From Rhabdophis nuchalis (lineage: Eukaryota > Chordata > Lepidosauria > Squamata > Natricidae): 64,000 nucleotides of DNA. Positions 22,353 to 32,599 of the stretch are shown here, one piece after another. Where the stretch lies: NCBI GenBank assembly GCA_039707465.1, contig CM077645.1:146003503-146067502 (forward strand), read 5' to 3'. The notes beneath the pieces were generated by a model. It saw nothing but the letters and a program-made list of their open reading frames with translations, was not told the origin of the DNA and searched no databases. Position 1 is the first letter of the stretch. Each line of letters starts with the position of its first letter. A program made the translations under genes and the position numbers.

Positions 22353-22905
22353 CCGGGGCTTCGCTTTAGGGGGAAATGAGGGGTCTGGTAGCATCTTTTT
22401 GTACTTACATATTTGATTAAAAGGCAGGGGCTTTGCTGAGCCCCTGGATGAAGTGAGCTACAAGCAATGTGTTTATCTGAAAAAGTGCTGCCAAACTCCC
22501 TAATGTTCGGCTTCCATAGACCAGCACGGATCTCCTTCTATACTAGGCTTGGAAAGAAAGCATTGCTTCAGAAATACTGTTTCAATCTGTGATGACTCGG
22601 TGCCTCGGTCGTTGAGGCGTCGGAGGTAGAGAAAGGGGACGCGCTCCACCTCCGATCAACAGAGGAAAGGTGGCCGGGTGGGTAGGTGGGTGGGAAGGGG
22701 AGGGGAAGCGTTTCACGCCACTTTGGGGGCCACAGCTGCTACCGGCGACCCTCCGGACTCCTTTGCGCTCCTGCCGCCCTGTTTATTTGGATAGCCTTTC
22801 CGCTTTTTCAAAGGCTGATGACCCACCGCGGCAGCTTTCTTATAACCGGCCGGTCCCTTCCTATGCACAGCACCTAGCCCGCCAGATCTCGGAGGGTCTC
22901 AGCAA
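22353..22905. other. Intergenic segment, nothing recognised
   Basis: Mixed unique sequence with moderate CpG content ending at a (GT)n run (about 22904-22925). No gene or named repeat supported. Confidence 0.35.
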
Positions 22906-22950
22906 TGTGTGTGTGTGTGTGTGTGTTCTGGTCCGGTGCAGGCTGAGGAT

Positions 22951-23088
22951 CTTCTTCTTCTTCTTCTTCTTCTTCTTCTTCTTCTTCTTCTTCTTCTTCT
23001 TCTTCTTCTTCTTCTTCTTCTTCTTCTTCTTCTTCTTCTTCTTCTTCTTCTTCTTCTATCATCAATCATCAATCATCAATCATCAAAT
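22951..23088. repeat. Long (CTT)n / (GAA)n triplet tract plus (ATCATCA)n
   Basis: About 35 uninterrupted CTT triplets (22951-23057), followed by four to five near-perfect ATCATCA heptamers to 23088. GAA/TTC repeats of this length form triplex and sticky DNA structures in other genomes. Apparent poly-Leu, poly-Phe and poly-Glu frames are artefacts. Confidence 0.95.
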
Positions 23089-23265
23089 TAGGAACGAATT
23101 CCAGAACCTAATTCCAAAAGTTGTGGGGGCTTCATCCCTGGGGGCTTTCAAGAAGAGATTGGGCTGCCATCCATCGTCAGGAACAGTGTAGGATCTCCTG
23201 CTTGGGGGTGGTGGGTGGACTAGATGGCCTACAAGGTCCTTTCCAACTCTGTTAATCTGTACCCT
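23089..23265 (+). mobile_element. CR1 LINE 3' end
   Basis: Runs from a decayed ORF2 end (ggctttcaagaagagattgg) through tcctgcttgggggtggtggg to ggactagatggcctacaagg and ttccaactctgttaatctgt, the CR1 3' terminus. 5' truncated right beside the triplet tract. Confidence 0.85.
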
Positions 23266-24014
23266 CCTTTGGTAGCCTGATTTCGGTTGGTGTGATCCCC
23301 CATCGAAAGGAACCCAGAGATGGGGTGCGCATCGGAGGTGCAGTTCAAACTCTGCTACGTGACCGGAGATGATGCGAGGGTGTGAACCCTGTTCCTTAGC
23401 TGGGGGATAAAGCTCGCACCTGGGTCTCTCTCCCTCATTGGTTGATGGGAGTCCATGATTAGGTCCTTCAATCCACGGTTTGGTTGACCTAACCAAGCCA
23501 CAGGCTCAACCAGGTTTGCCCAATGCACCAACTCATCAACTAACCAGACACACCGCCCAAATAGTTAACCAAGCTCTGTTGGCTTCCCAAGACGGTTGTG
23601 TAAACCGTCTTGCATTAAGCGTGCAGTGAGTCTCCTGGAGATTCATGCAAGTTCTTCTCCAATAAGAGAGTGTGAGTTCGGGGTGGGGGTGGGGAGATGA
23701 ATTTTCCAGCAAGGGCCAGTCTCCAGACCCCACTTCTGGATGTCCATATTCTTCTACGAAATAAGATCTCAAGTGTTTTCTTTGCACTCCCATCCCCGCA
23801 CATGTTCTCCACTGGGGTGAGGTTCCGAGGCCAGGGTCAGTCCAAGTCCTTGCGAAGAAGTAAGAATGTGCCTTCGCCTCCCGGCCCGAAAGTAAAGGTC
23901 CTGTCCATAGAAAAGGGAAAGGAGAATCCTTCTCCTGTGGGCTTTGATCCTCAAAGGGAGAGGGGGGGATTCAAACGGTTAAAGACAGATGGGAAAAGTC
24001 AGTTTTGTGCAGTG
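23266..24014. other. Intergenic segment, nothing recognised
   Basis: No gene or named repeat. Short open frames on both strands lack similarity to any family I recognise. Confidence 0.35.
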
Positions 24015-24260
24015 CAGGAGTGAAACCCAGAAGGTTCTGACAGTTTCTGGAGAACCGGTAGTGGAAAGTTTGAGTAGTTCAGAGAACCGGCAAATATCAC
24101 ATCTGGCTGGCCCCAGAGTGGGGAGGGAATGGAGATTTTGCAGTATCCTTCCTCTGGAGTGGGGAGGGAATGGAGATTTTGCAGTATCCTTCCCCTGCCA
24201 TGCCCACCAAGCCACACCCATAGAACCAGTAGTAAAAAAAAAACTTGAATTTCACCACTG
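24015..24260 (-). mobile_element. Non-autonomous hAT-like element (GGAGAACCGGTAG family)
   Basis: Same family as 16444-16633: ggttctgacagtttctggag, gagaaccggcaaatatcac, and a gaatttcaccactg terminus at 24260. It contains an internal tandem duplication of about 45 bp (ctggagtggggagggaatgg unit, repeated around 24110-24190). Confidence 0.7.
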
Positions 24261-24324
24261 CAAGAAACCGAGTGAATTTTCAATACCATCTTAGACACAA
24301 AGCTTAGCTGGGTAATTTTGGACC

Positions 24325-24425
24325 GGTCACTTTTATTCAGCCCTGGAAAGCTTGCAATGGCCAGCCACTTTGGAAATCTTGCCAAGAAAATGACACGGAC
24401 TTGTCCAGGGAGTCAACAGTGACTT
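24325..24425 (-). repeat. Old SINE fragment
   Basis: The reverse complement contains ttggcaagatttccaaagtg and gccattgcaagctttccagg, matching the SINE-like pieces at 3925-4020. Highly diverged. Confidence 0.35.
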
Positions 24426-24574
24426 AAAAGAAGACGGAGGAAACGTCAACGCGCCTCGAACAACTGCATGCAAATGGAAAGATTTGGGCTGCTTTGGAGG
24501 GAGTTTTCCGACTTCCTGTTAGGTTTTCACAGTGCCAGCGTTAGGAAATGATCAGAATAGGGATGCAGCAAGAC

Positions 24575-24760
24575 CGGTGGGGTATTGACCATTAAGCAGA
24601 CTAGGCACGTGCTTAGGGCAACCAGGCCCAAAGTGGGCACCGCAAAGTTGAGAAAGAAAGAAAAAAAACCAGTGAAAATGTGTACAGTATGTACAAAGGA
24701 GGGGGGCGGGGCACCAAGATTTGTCAGTATTTAGGGCACCAGAGCCTTAATCCGCCACTG
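24575..24760 (-). mobile_element. hAT-like element with perfect 8-bp target duplication
   Basis: 186-bp element ending ccttaatccgccactg (inverse of cagtggcggattaagg), with an imperfect start cggtggggtattgacc. Flanked by perfect agcaagac copies at 24567-24574 and 24761-24768, which fixes both ends. Interior includes cgtgcttagggcaaccaggc. No coding capacity. Confidence 0.85.
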
Positions 24761-25012
24761 AGCAAGACGTAGGGGTCTATGGCTTTAAGGGTTAGGTCTT
24801 CCTGGCGCAAAGGTGGGTATCCCTGGAAGCAGGCATTGACACCCCCGCCCCCCCCACAATTGAGTGCCTCTGCTTCTTCTTCTATGTAGTGATGGGTGCT
24901 CCAGAAGCAGTAACGGTAGTAATACCGTAGTAGTACATAGTACCCGGTGGTAGTAGTACGTGTGGATGACGACTCCGTCATGTAGTGGTTCCAAATTGAA
25001 GACGTTTAGTAC

Positions 25013-25390
25013 AGGAAGGAGGGAAGGAAGGAAGGAAGGAAGGAAGGAAGGAAGGAAGGAAAGAAAAAAAGAGGGAAGGAAAGAAAGAAGGAAAGAAAGA
25101 AGGAAGGAAGGAAGGAAGGAAGGAAAGAAGGAAGGAAGGAAGGAAAGGAAGAAGGAAGGAAGGAAGGAAAGAAGGAAAGAGGGAAGGAAAGAAAGAGGGA
25201 AGGAAAGAAGGAAGGAAGGAAAGAAGGAAGGAAGGAAAGAAGGAAGGAAGGAAAGAAGGAAGGAAGGAAAGAAGGAAGGAAAGAAGGAAGGAAGGAAAGA
25301 AAGAAGGAAAGGAAGGAAGGAAGGAAGGAAGGAAAGAAGGAAGGAAGGAAGGAAGGAAGGAAGGAAGGAAGGAAGGAAGGAAGGAAGGAA
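25013..25390. repeat. (GGAA)n / (GAAA)n polypurine tract, about 380 bp
   Basis: Almost pure A/G sequence of GGAA units with GAAA and GAGG variants, imperfect in the middle and a perfect GGAA run at the 3' end (about 25340-25388). The 253-residue and 145-residue open frames across it are repeat artefacts. Confidence 0.96.
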
Positions 25391-25950
25391 AAGATAGACT
25401 TTGGCTTGATTGAAAAGAGCTGGATCTGCTAGACGGTTTATTTTAAATATTATTTTTAAAAAGCCAATAAGCTCAGCCAGGGAGAGAATCTTACTTACAA
25501 ACACCTGAACTTGGACTGTTCTGGATCTCTTCGCTTGTATGGTCAACGCTGGTTATTTCAACCCGTGTGATTGATCCAGTGGGGCTTCTGGAATTAAGCG
25601 GCACCTAGAAACGACGTCTTTGTGCAGACAATCCTTGCTATTAACCTGACAGGACTGTGAAACATTTCATGCCGAAGTTGCATCTCGAACCGGGTTCCTC
25701 GAACCGCAGAACCCCATCGAACGCGACCGATTCGAACCGCTAGATCGAAAGAGATCCCGCCCGATCTTTTGGGATCCCGTGGAACCGAGGGCTGATTGGA
25801 CGTTGCTACCGAAAACGCCCGGTGCTTCCATAGCTTGGGTACCACCTCTTTCGTGAGATCCAGCAAATTGCGAGGAAATCCAGCCGTTCGGACGGAAGGA
25901 AGGACTGAGAGAGATAAAATAACAATGACAACCATGGTTTTCTAGGGCAG
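25391..25950. other. Unique segment with clustered cgaaccg motifs
   Basis: Between 25680 and 25800 the pentamer-to-heptamer string (t)cgaacc(g) occurs repeatedly together with two gggatccc-type palindromic hexamers. CpG content is locally high. No gene or known repeat family recognised. Confidence 0.35.
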
Positions 25951-26107
25951 GGGTCCCCAACCTTTGCAACTTTAAGTCTGAAGGACTGAAGTCTGAAGAA
26001 CAGGGGTCCCCAACCTTTGCAACTTTAAGTCTGAAGCAAAGCTGGCTGGAGAATTCTGGGAGCTGAAGTCCTTCAGACTTAAAGTTGCAAAGGTTGGGGA
26101 CCCCTGT
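25951..26107. mobile_element. hAT-like foldback MITE with duplicated left end
   Basis: The left terminus caggggtccccaacctttgc occurs twice in tandem (25951 and 26003), followed by one complete palindrome ending tggggacccctg at about 26107. The first copy breaks after about 50 bp. Same family as 36729 and 38135. Confidence 0.8.
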
Positions 26108-27140
26108 TCAAGGGGCCAAGCAAAACGATGAGCAACCCTCCCAATCGCTTGATTCTCAGAGCCAGACAGACGTTCAGAAACAAAACAAAATACAACAGGG
26201 GCGGGGGGGGGAGACTCCATGGAGGAGTTCCAAAATGGGCAGCCTGGAACTATTTCAGGCGGACAGAAAAGATCGCGCAGATTTAAGGAACCCGCCGGCA
26301 GAACCAGGGCCGCCCGTGCAACGCAGAATGTAGACAAATACGGCAGCAGGTGAAGGTGGCAGAGAGACCCGCATCTTACAAACCATCAGGATCTGGTTAA
26401 GGATCTCTCTTTATAACCTTTCTACACCCGGAACGTTCAAGAAGTCACCTTGGGGGGGGGGGGGGGGGGAGCCGCCGTGAAACGAACGCGCGAGAGTACA
26501 ACTTAACATCGTTTTCGAGGTTCCGCACCGACCGTGTGAAAGGAAAGGATGGAAAGAAGACGCGCTCGCCATCCCGCAAAATCCCCCCCTCTATCGAGAT
26601 CCTATTTCACTTCCAAGAGCCTCTTTACACGCCTAGGCCCAACAGAAACCAACCCCCTCCCACCCCAAGACTTGGCACCCTCCAGAGATGTTGAACTACA
26701 GCTCCCATCTTTCCCAGCCAGCCTACCTCCCCCTCCCATGGTTCCCATCCTTTCCCTGTTGCCCTGTTTTCACCCAGGGAAACTCCCCCCCAAATGGCAG
26801 TGTTTTTTGGCTTCAAGGAATGAAAGGCCGCCCTTGCTGGCAAAAGAGGCCACTTCTGAATGCAGGAAAGGCAGCACTGCAAGAAAAACCACGGCCAAGA
26901 AAGGCAGGCAGAGGACAGAGAGAGGGCAGAGAGCGCAAAGAGGTGGCCTCATTGGCATCTGGGTCTACTTTATTCCCAAGCACACCCGCTGGTTAGATTA
27001 TTTGGCCCTCAGGCTCCGAGAGATCCACTGCAAAGGTCTCTGTTGTAAGACTGCTGTTCTTTCTGGAATATTAGAATAGGGAGAACTCATTCGCACCTAT
27101 ATAAGATGTAACTTCTCCACGCGAATGTGTTACTTTACAC
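26108..27140. other. Intergenic segment with an 18-base poly-G
   Basis: Unique sequence; the G18 run is at 26452-26469 in a CpG-rich patch. Near 26670-26725 there is a remnant (ggcaccctccagagatgttg, ctacagctcccatc) of an old hAT-type reptile repeat. No gene supported. Confidence 0.4.
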
Positions 27141-27361
27141 CAGTGGTAGTCAACCTGGTCCCTACTGCCCACTAGTGGGTGTTCCAGCTTTCATGGTAGG
27201 GGTTTGGTCCAGTATTGAAGCACTTCCTTTTTTTTTAAATTTAATTGACTTCCCTACATTATAAATCACCATTACTGTGGAACTGGTGGGCAGTTAGAAA
27301 ATTTTACTACTAACAGAAATACAAAAGTGGGCAGTAGGTATAAAAAGGTTGACTACCCCTG
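27141..27361. mobile_element. hAT-like element with near-perfect target duplication
   Basis: 221-bp element with termini cagtggtagtcaacctggtc and ggttgactacccctg. Flanked by ctttacac (27133-27140) and ctgtacac (27362-27369), a 7/8 match. The interior is AT-rich with a gtgggcagtagg / cctactgcccac subterminal inverted pair. Confidence 0.87.
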
Positions 27362-28564
27362 CTGTACACAGAGCATCAAAGAAAGAGAAAGCAACACCAT
27401 CTTTTCTTCCAGAGAAGGATTGTAACTATTCGCTGTTGCACATTCTTAAAGAGATGGTGGAGCGAGTATGAAAGATCATAATTTACTACTCTGATTAAAT
27501 CTGTAATGTACAGCCCAATCGACTCATAAGTAACTGAGTTAAAAGGAACTTATTAAAAGCTAAACACGAATTTCTTTAGGATAAAAGGCACGTCCACAAG
27601 TCACACGTTTCTTGCTATTTCAGGCTCATTGTCTCCTTTTAGAAATTTTACAGCCAGGCTCGGGAAGTTCCCCAAGCCCATTTCATAATGTTTGGATTTT
27701 TTCACTGCTTGCCAAGATGTCAGGTGGCTTGGTTATTTTTGGCTAAAGGTTGAGTGAACTCAGCCTTTGGACTCTGAAGGATGATTTATAGTTGGCCAGT
27801 GATGTGTCTGCTGCAACTAATTGTGGCTCAGTCAGTAAAATCAATTAAACTGTGGCTTAACGTATTGTGCAAATGCAACTCCATTTCCCCACCCTCCCAT
27901 AGGGAAAATGCTTTTCCCTAGCAAGGTGAATGTTGCCTGTTGATCTTCAAGTCTCATTATACGTGGTCAGTCTTAGTAATGGATAATATGTGCTTAGATC
28001 TACTGAACTAAAAGACACCAGAATCTGGAAAGCTGGCTGGGACCCACCCATACCTTTCCAAATAGTTTAGGCTATATTTTCCTTCTGTTCTCCATGTTTC
28101 CAATGATTCTATGATGATTGCACTTCTATTTTTAGATGGAGTGGGACTACGATTTGGTTCAGAAGAAGAACCTGTCAACCTTCCTTTTTGATGGCTTGTG
28201 GATCCTTCTTAGCATCTTTGACAGGTGGATTTTGGGCTTTCCCCCACCTGATTCTAACCACAGCAGAAGCAGGACAGATTTTTTTCTGCTATGTCCCCAT
28301 AATGTCTTCATCTCATTCCCAGACCATTACTCTAGCCTTATGTCATCCTTAGCTGTTCCTGTTTTAGGCTCCGGGCTCTGTTAAAATGCTCTTCATCCAT
28401 TACTTAGGCAATAGAAAACTTGTGTAACATTTGCAGTGCTTCTGCCAATCTTCACCATTCTGATGTAACTTTTCTGCTGGCTGACTACTCCATGTTGCTA
28501 GTGGGTGGAACAAAGTTACTGGTTAAATTCTCTGGCTTTGCTGCCTTCTCCCTTTTTGAACATC
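27362..28564. other. AT-rich intergenic segment, nothing firm recognised
   Basis: Contains a decayed palindromic squamate repeat near 27503-27560. The frame at 28136-28384 has no recognisable family. No gene assigned. Confidence 0.35.
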
Positions 28565-29012
28565 TCTTTATTTTATTTTTATTTTATTAAATTTATACCC
28601 TGCCCTTCTCCTTGTTAGGACCCAGGGCGGCACACAGGGATGTTAAAATACATACAAAATATATAAAATATATGAAATTTAAAATACTTATTCTAATAAA
28701 TAAACCCTGCGCTAAAAACCGAATTAAAATCCCAAGTTTAAAAACTATCTAATAGTCAGTATGGAGGTTACGCTAGGCCGGCTAGATGAAATAGGTGTGT
28801 CTTCAGACACTTGCGGAAGAGGCGGAGGTCGGAGATGGTGCGGAGTTCAGGGGGCAAGTCGTTCCAGAGGGCTGGGCCCGCCACAGAGAAGGCTCTCCCC
28901 CTGGGTGTCGCCAGTCGGCATTGTCCAGCCGACGGCACCCTGAGGAGGCCCTCTCTGTGGGAGCGTATCGGTCTGAGGGATGTATGGGGCAGGAGGCGGT
29001 CTCGCATATAAC
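28565..29012 (-). mobile_element. L2-like LINE 3' end, 5'-truncated
   Basis: Reverse-oriented 3' end of the L2-like LINE seen intact in frame at 29865-30458. The minus translation reads ...IRSHREGLLRVPSAGQCR...GRAFSVAGPALWNDLPPELRT..LRLFRKCLKTHLF, the C-terminal ORF2 signature. The 3' UTR includes the complement of a GCCGCCCTGGGTCC-like stretch and ends at a (TTTTA)n tail around 28566-28590. Frameshifts and truncation make it inactive. Confidence 0.88.
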
Positions 29013-29850
29013 TAGGCCCCGACTGAAACCATCTCTACTGAAACCATCCGCCAATCAAAGCACTTGGGAGCTTCAACTGGTCCAAAACACAGCAGCACTG
29101 ACAGTGATGGGCATGCTTTAGTATGCCTATGCGACATCCCAGCTTTGTGAGCTGCAATGGTTGTCAGTTGGCTTCCTGATGCAGTTCCATAAATGCTACT
29201 TACGATCTATAAAGCTTTAGATGCCATAGGCCAGGGATGGCGAACCTTTTAGACACTGAGTGCCCAAAGTGTGTGTGCATGCCCAAACTGCAAGATGTGG
29301 GTGCATGTGCACCCCGTGCACGCATGTGCCCACCATGTGTTTACCCACCCCCTACCCAAACTGCAAGGCATGGGCGCATGCATGCCTGCAGCCTTCACAT
29401 GCATGCATGTGTGGCAGAGACCTGAAGACTAGCTGGCAGGTGAGATGCACGCATGCATGCACAGCAGATACCCAAAACAGAACTGGGGTGACAGCGTGTT
29501 TACCCACAGAGAGGGCTCTGCGTGCCATCTCTGGCACACATGCCATAGGTTTGCCACTACTGCCATAGGCCGTAGTTACTCGAGGGAGCATTCCCCCCCC
29601 CTCCCCTGTAATGCTGGGCCATCGGATCCAATCTGACAGGATCAGTGAGGTCCAGGTTCTTTCAATGGAGCAGTGACAACTGCTGGGACCCTGGAAGGGT
29701 TCCTGCTCTCTTACAGCACTTGTCCTCTGGAATGAAGTTCCCCTTAAGCCCCTGGTGGTTTCTAACCTGGATGGCATTTTAGAAAGCCTTAAAAGACTTG
29801 GCTCATCTCCAGATGCCTGATAGCAGAGGCCCCAAAGAAAAGTTAGTTAC
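29013..29850 (+). mobile_element. Older L2-like LINE fragment, split by a hAT-like element
   Basis: The plus strand reads ...LQLVQNTAALTVMG... and ELQWLSVGF, the decayed L2 ORF2 C-terminal region. It is interrupted at 29232-29562 by a hAT-like insertion and resumes as ctcgagggagcattcccccc through a gtcctctggaatgaagttcc (WNEVP) stretch. Many stops; much older than the copy that follows. Confidence 0.65.
29232..29562 (+). mobile_element. hAT-like element with perfect 8-bp target duplication
   Basis: 331-bp element with termini cagggatggcgaacctttt and ggtttgccactactg. Flanked by identical ccataggc copies (29224-29231 and 29563-29570). Interior is rich in gcatgcatgc and cacc stretches. Same terminal type as 55159-55533. 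Inserted into the older LINE. Confidence 0.92.
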
Positions 29851-29864
29851 TCCCAAATACAAAT

Positions 29865-30458
29865 GCTTCGCAATTATGGGGACCGCAAGGTCTACCCATG
29901 TAACACCGCTCTTGCGCGAGCTGCACTGGCTGCCTGTCGTCTTCCGGGTGCGCTTCAAGGTGCTAATCATCATCTTTAAAGCGCTCCATGGCTCGGGACC
30001 TAGCTATCTGCAGGATCGGATCCTGCCTCATACATCCTCACGGCCGATTCGCTCCCACAGAGAGGGGCTTCTCCGGGTGCCGTCCACTAGACTGTGTCAG
30101 CGGGCGACACCCAGGGGAAGAGCGCTCTCTGTGGCGGGCCCGGCCCTCTGGAACGACCTTCCCCCCGACATCAGGACAACTACGGACCTCCGCTCCTTCC
30201 GTCTTAAATTAAAAACTTACTTTTTCCGTCTGGCCGGCCTGGGATAGCCTCCTTGCCTTGGGATTTTATAGAATAGGTTTTAGTTTAATTGGGATTTTAG
30301 CACAGGGTTTATTTAATTGGTTCTTAAATTTTGTTGGTATATTTATTGTTGTTTGTTATTTATTGCTTTTATGCTACCTGTGCACCGCCCCGAGTCCCCA
30401 TGGGGAGAGGGGGCGGTCTAGAAATAATAAATTTCATTTCATTTCATTTCATTTCATG
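29865..30458 (+). mobile_element. L2-like LINE 3' end with intact C-terminal frame and (ATTTC)n tail
   Basis: An open frame at 29798-30247 contains HVTPLLRELHWLPVVFRVRF, FKALHGSGPSYLQDRI, RSHREGLLRVPS and GPALWNDLPPDIRTTTDLRS, the C-terminal region of an L2-clade reverse-transcriptase ORF. The 3' UTR carries the stem-like accgccccgagtccccatgg / gagggggcggtc and ends in five ATTTC units at 30431-30458. It is 5'-truncated, so not mobile, but little decayed. The reading frame was not lost, suggesting a recent insertion. Confidence 0.92.
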
Positions 30459-30540
30459 TGGCTTTTTCCACTTAAGAACTTTCGTGTAAAAACCATGTAA
30501 AATGGAAGTGCCTTAAACATAGTACCCAGCATATTGATAT

Positions 30541-31205
30541 ATGCTGTGTTTCCCCTGAAAATAAAACCCAGTCTTATTTTCTTTTTGGGGGGGGGGTCTT
30601 ATTTTTTTTGAGTGTGCTACCACCGTGAGGTGGGGGGTGGGTGGAGCTGCCCGACATGCACACCGGCTTACCTCAGGGCTCCTGTGGGTCTATGCCCCAA
30701 CGACTTCCTGGAGGCAGCAGCGCCAATAGCCATGTGCAAAAGGAGCCCACACGGCTGCCAGCTTATTTTCAGGGTAGGGCTTATATTAGGTAAAGGTTCC
30801 CCTCGCACATATGTGCTAGTCATTCCTGACTCTAGTCTCATCTCTGTTTCAAAGCTGAAGAGCCAGTGCTGTCTGAAGAAGTCTCCGTGGTCATATGGCC
30901 AGCATGATTAAACACCAAAGGCGCACGGAACGCTATTACCTTCCCACCAAAGTTGGTTCCTATTTTTCTACTTGCCTTTTTTACGTGTTTTCAAAGTTCT
31001 AGGTTGGCAGAAGCTGGGACAAGTAATGGGAGCTCATTCCATTACGCAGCACTAGGGATTCAAACCGCCAAATTGCTGAACTTTCTGATTGACAAGCTCA
31101 AGGTCTTAGCCACTGAGCCACCATGTCCCTAGGGCTTATATTAGCTGCCCCCAATCAGGCTAGGGCTTGTTTTTTGGGTGGGTCTTATTTTCAGGGAAAC
31201 CTAGT
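30541..31205. mobile_element. DNA element with GTTTCCCC..AATAAGAC termini, split by a SINE
   Basis: Termini tgctgtgtttcccctgaaaa and the inverse ttattttcagggaaacctag. TA dinucleotides border both ends, suggesting a Tc1/mariner-type insertion. The interior includes cttattttcagggtagggct. A Sauria-type SINE occupies 30790-31130. A related element is at 46609-47097. Confidence 0.75.
30790..31130 (-). mobile_element. Full-length Sauria-type SINE with perfect 14-bp target duplication
   Basis: Reverse-oriented SINE. The tRNA-like head is at the right (complement of cttagccactgagccaccat, with a B-box-like ggattcaaaccg), the Bov-B-like tail at the left (complement of taaaggttcccctcgcacat). Flanked by identical agggcttatattag copies (30776-30789 and 31131-31144). 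The head-to-tail structure is complete, so it was mobilised in trans, most likely by Bov-B. Diagnostic of squamates. Confidence 0.93.
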
Positions 31206-32097
31206 ATTAAAAACCTTAAGCCTTACAGAGGTAAATGAAGCTTATGTTCAGATACATGAAATATAGAATTTTAGTTCAATTTTAGGTTAGGGCCAATTTG
31301 ATTATATTGTAGTCCTAAATCTATTTACTTGGAGGAAACCCATATAGCTTTTAAGTCAATGTAGCTTTGACTGAGGGTTTTTTTTTTTAAATAGTTATTC
31401 TGTGACTTTTTTATTTACACAGGCAAAGGATGCCCGAACAAAAGCTCACCCCACCCCCGCCACGTCAAGTTATATTTTCGGAAGGGTTACGTTTCCTTTA
31501 CAAGGGCAGCTTTATATCCTGACCACTGTAGGGGGTCTATTTTGATGCTCCAGAAAGTTCATATAGAACTATGCAGATTGCAGACTTGAAAAGATTGCTG
31601 GGAAAGGTGGGGGCAGGCCACCCGTTTGAAGCCACATACGAATGGATTGAGAAGAGAGGGGGGGGGGGGAAGCAGATATCAAATAAAAGCTGCCATTTCC
31701 TAGGATCAGAGCAATTTATAAAATGCACTTTAAAAAAAAATCAGAATCTTGAATAACCACTGCAGTTCGCAGCCTTTGTTTTAGTTTCAATTCAGATGTT
31801 TGTTCCTTGAACTGAAATAACTGTTCACTCGCACTTAATAACACTTGTCTGACAAAACATTTCCAATTACTAGCGTGTAGGTTGAGGTCACTCTTTGTAC
31901 AAAACAGAATAAACATAAGTGGAAGGATATTCACACACTGTTATGTCGGATACGATTTTCAATTTGCCTGAATCATCTTCAAGCCACATAATTCTAAGTT
32001 TTGGATTCCAGAGTTAATAGTTTTTAATCAGTAATAGCAATTCCACTCCATAGGGTTTTCCAGCACTCTCTGAGCAGTTTATAAATGTCAACATATT
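31206..32097. other. Intergenic segment, nothing firm recognised
   Basis: Contains a decayed palindromic repeat near 31297-31362 and homopolymers (T10 at about 31379, G10 at about 31660). No gene assigned. Confidence 0.35.
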
Positions 32098-32410
32098 TCA
32101 TTTTTTTCATTTTATTACATTTATATCCCGCCCTTCTCCGCAGAGGACCCAGGGCGGCGCACAGGAGATTTAAAAATATACAAAATAGAAAATAGATAAA
32201 TAATTTAAAATACATATTAAATAATCCCAATCCTATGCTAAAACCAATTATTAAAAACCCAATTTAAAACTTTGCTAAAAGTCCCCATGGGAGGTTAGGC
32301 TAGGCCAGCTTGATGAAAAAAGTATGTCTTTAGACATTGGCGGAAGAGGCGGAGGTCGGTGATGGTCCGGAGTTCAGGGGGTAGGTCGTTCCAAAGGGCA
32401 ACGCCAGCCA
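32098..32410 (-). mobile_element. L2-like LINE 3' end
   Basis: Reverse-oriented 3' UTR and start of the C-terminal region: cttctccgcagaggacccag near the 3' end and gcggaagaggcggaggtcgg, ggtaggtcgttccaaaggg at the 5' side. 5'-truncated; joined directly to a SINE piece at 32411. Confidence 0.85.
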
Positions 32411-32550
32411 CATATTGCCCCCAACAATCTTGGTCCTCACATGGATGGAGGGCCAAGTCAACTTGAATAAGTCAAGATTGAACTCCCAGCTGTGGACAAA
32501 GTTAGTTTGCAGTATTGCATTCTAACCGCTCCACCACCCAGTAAGTCATT
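32411..32550 (-). mobile_element. tRNA-headed SINE fragment
   Basis: Contains tattgcccccaacaatcttg near one side and ctaaccgctccaccacc (complement of a tRNA-like head) at the other. Same family as the longer copy at 34043-34290. Confidence 0.7.
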
Positions 32551-32599
32551 GTCTTTGCCACCTACACCTCTCAGATGCTTTTTATATCCTCCTTCTGGA

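Noticed and set aside
22670..23191. Frames with poly-Phe, poly-Leu or poly-Glu at the CTT repeat
   Set aside because: Artefact of the (CTT)n triplet tract.
29798..30247. A 149-residue frame as a host gene
   Set aside because: The sequence is the C-terminal region of an L2-like LINE with its 3' UTR and microsatellite tail.
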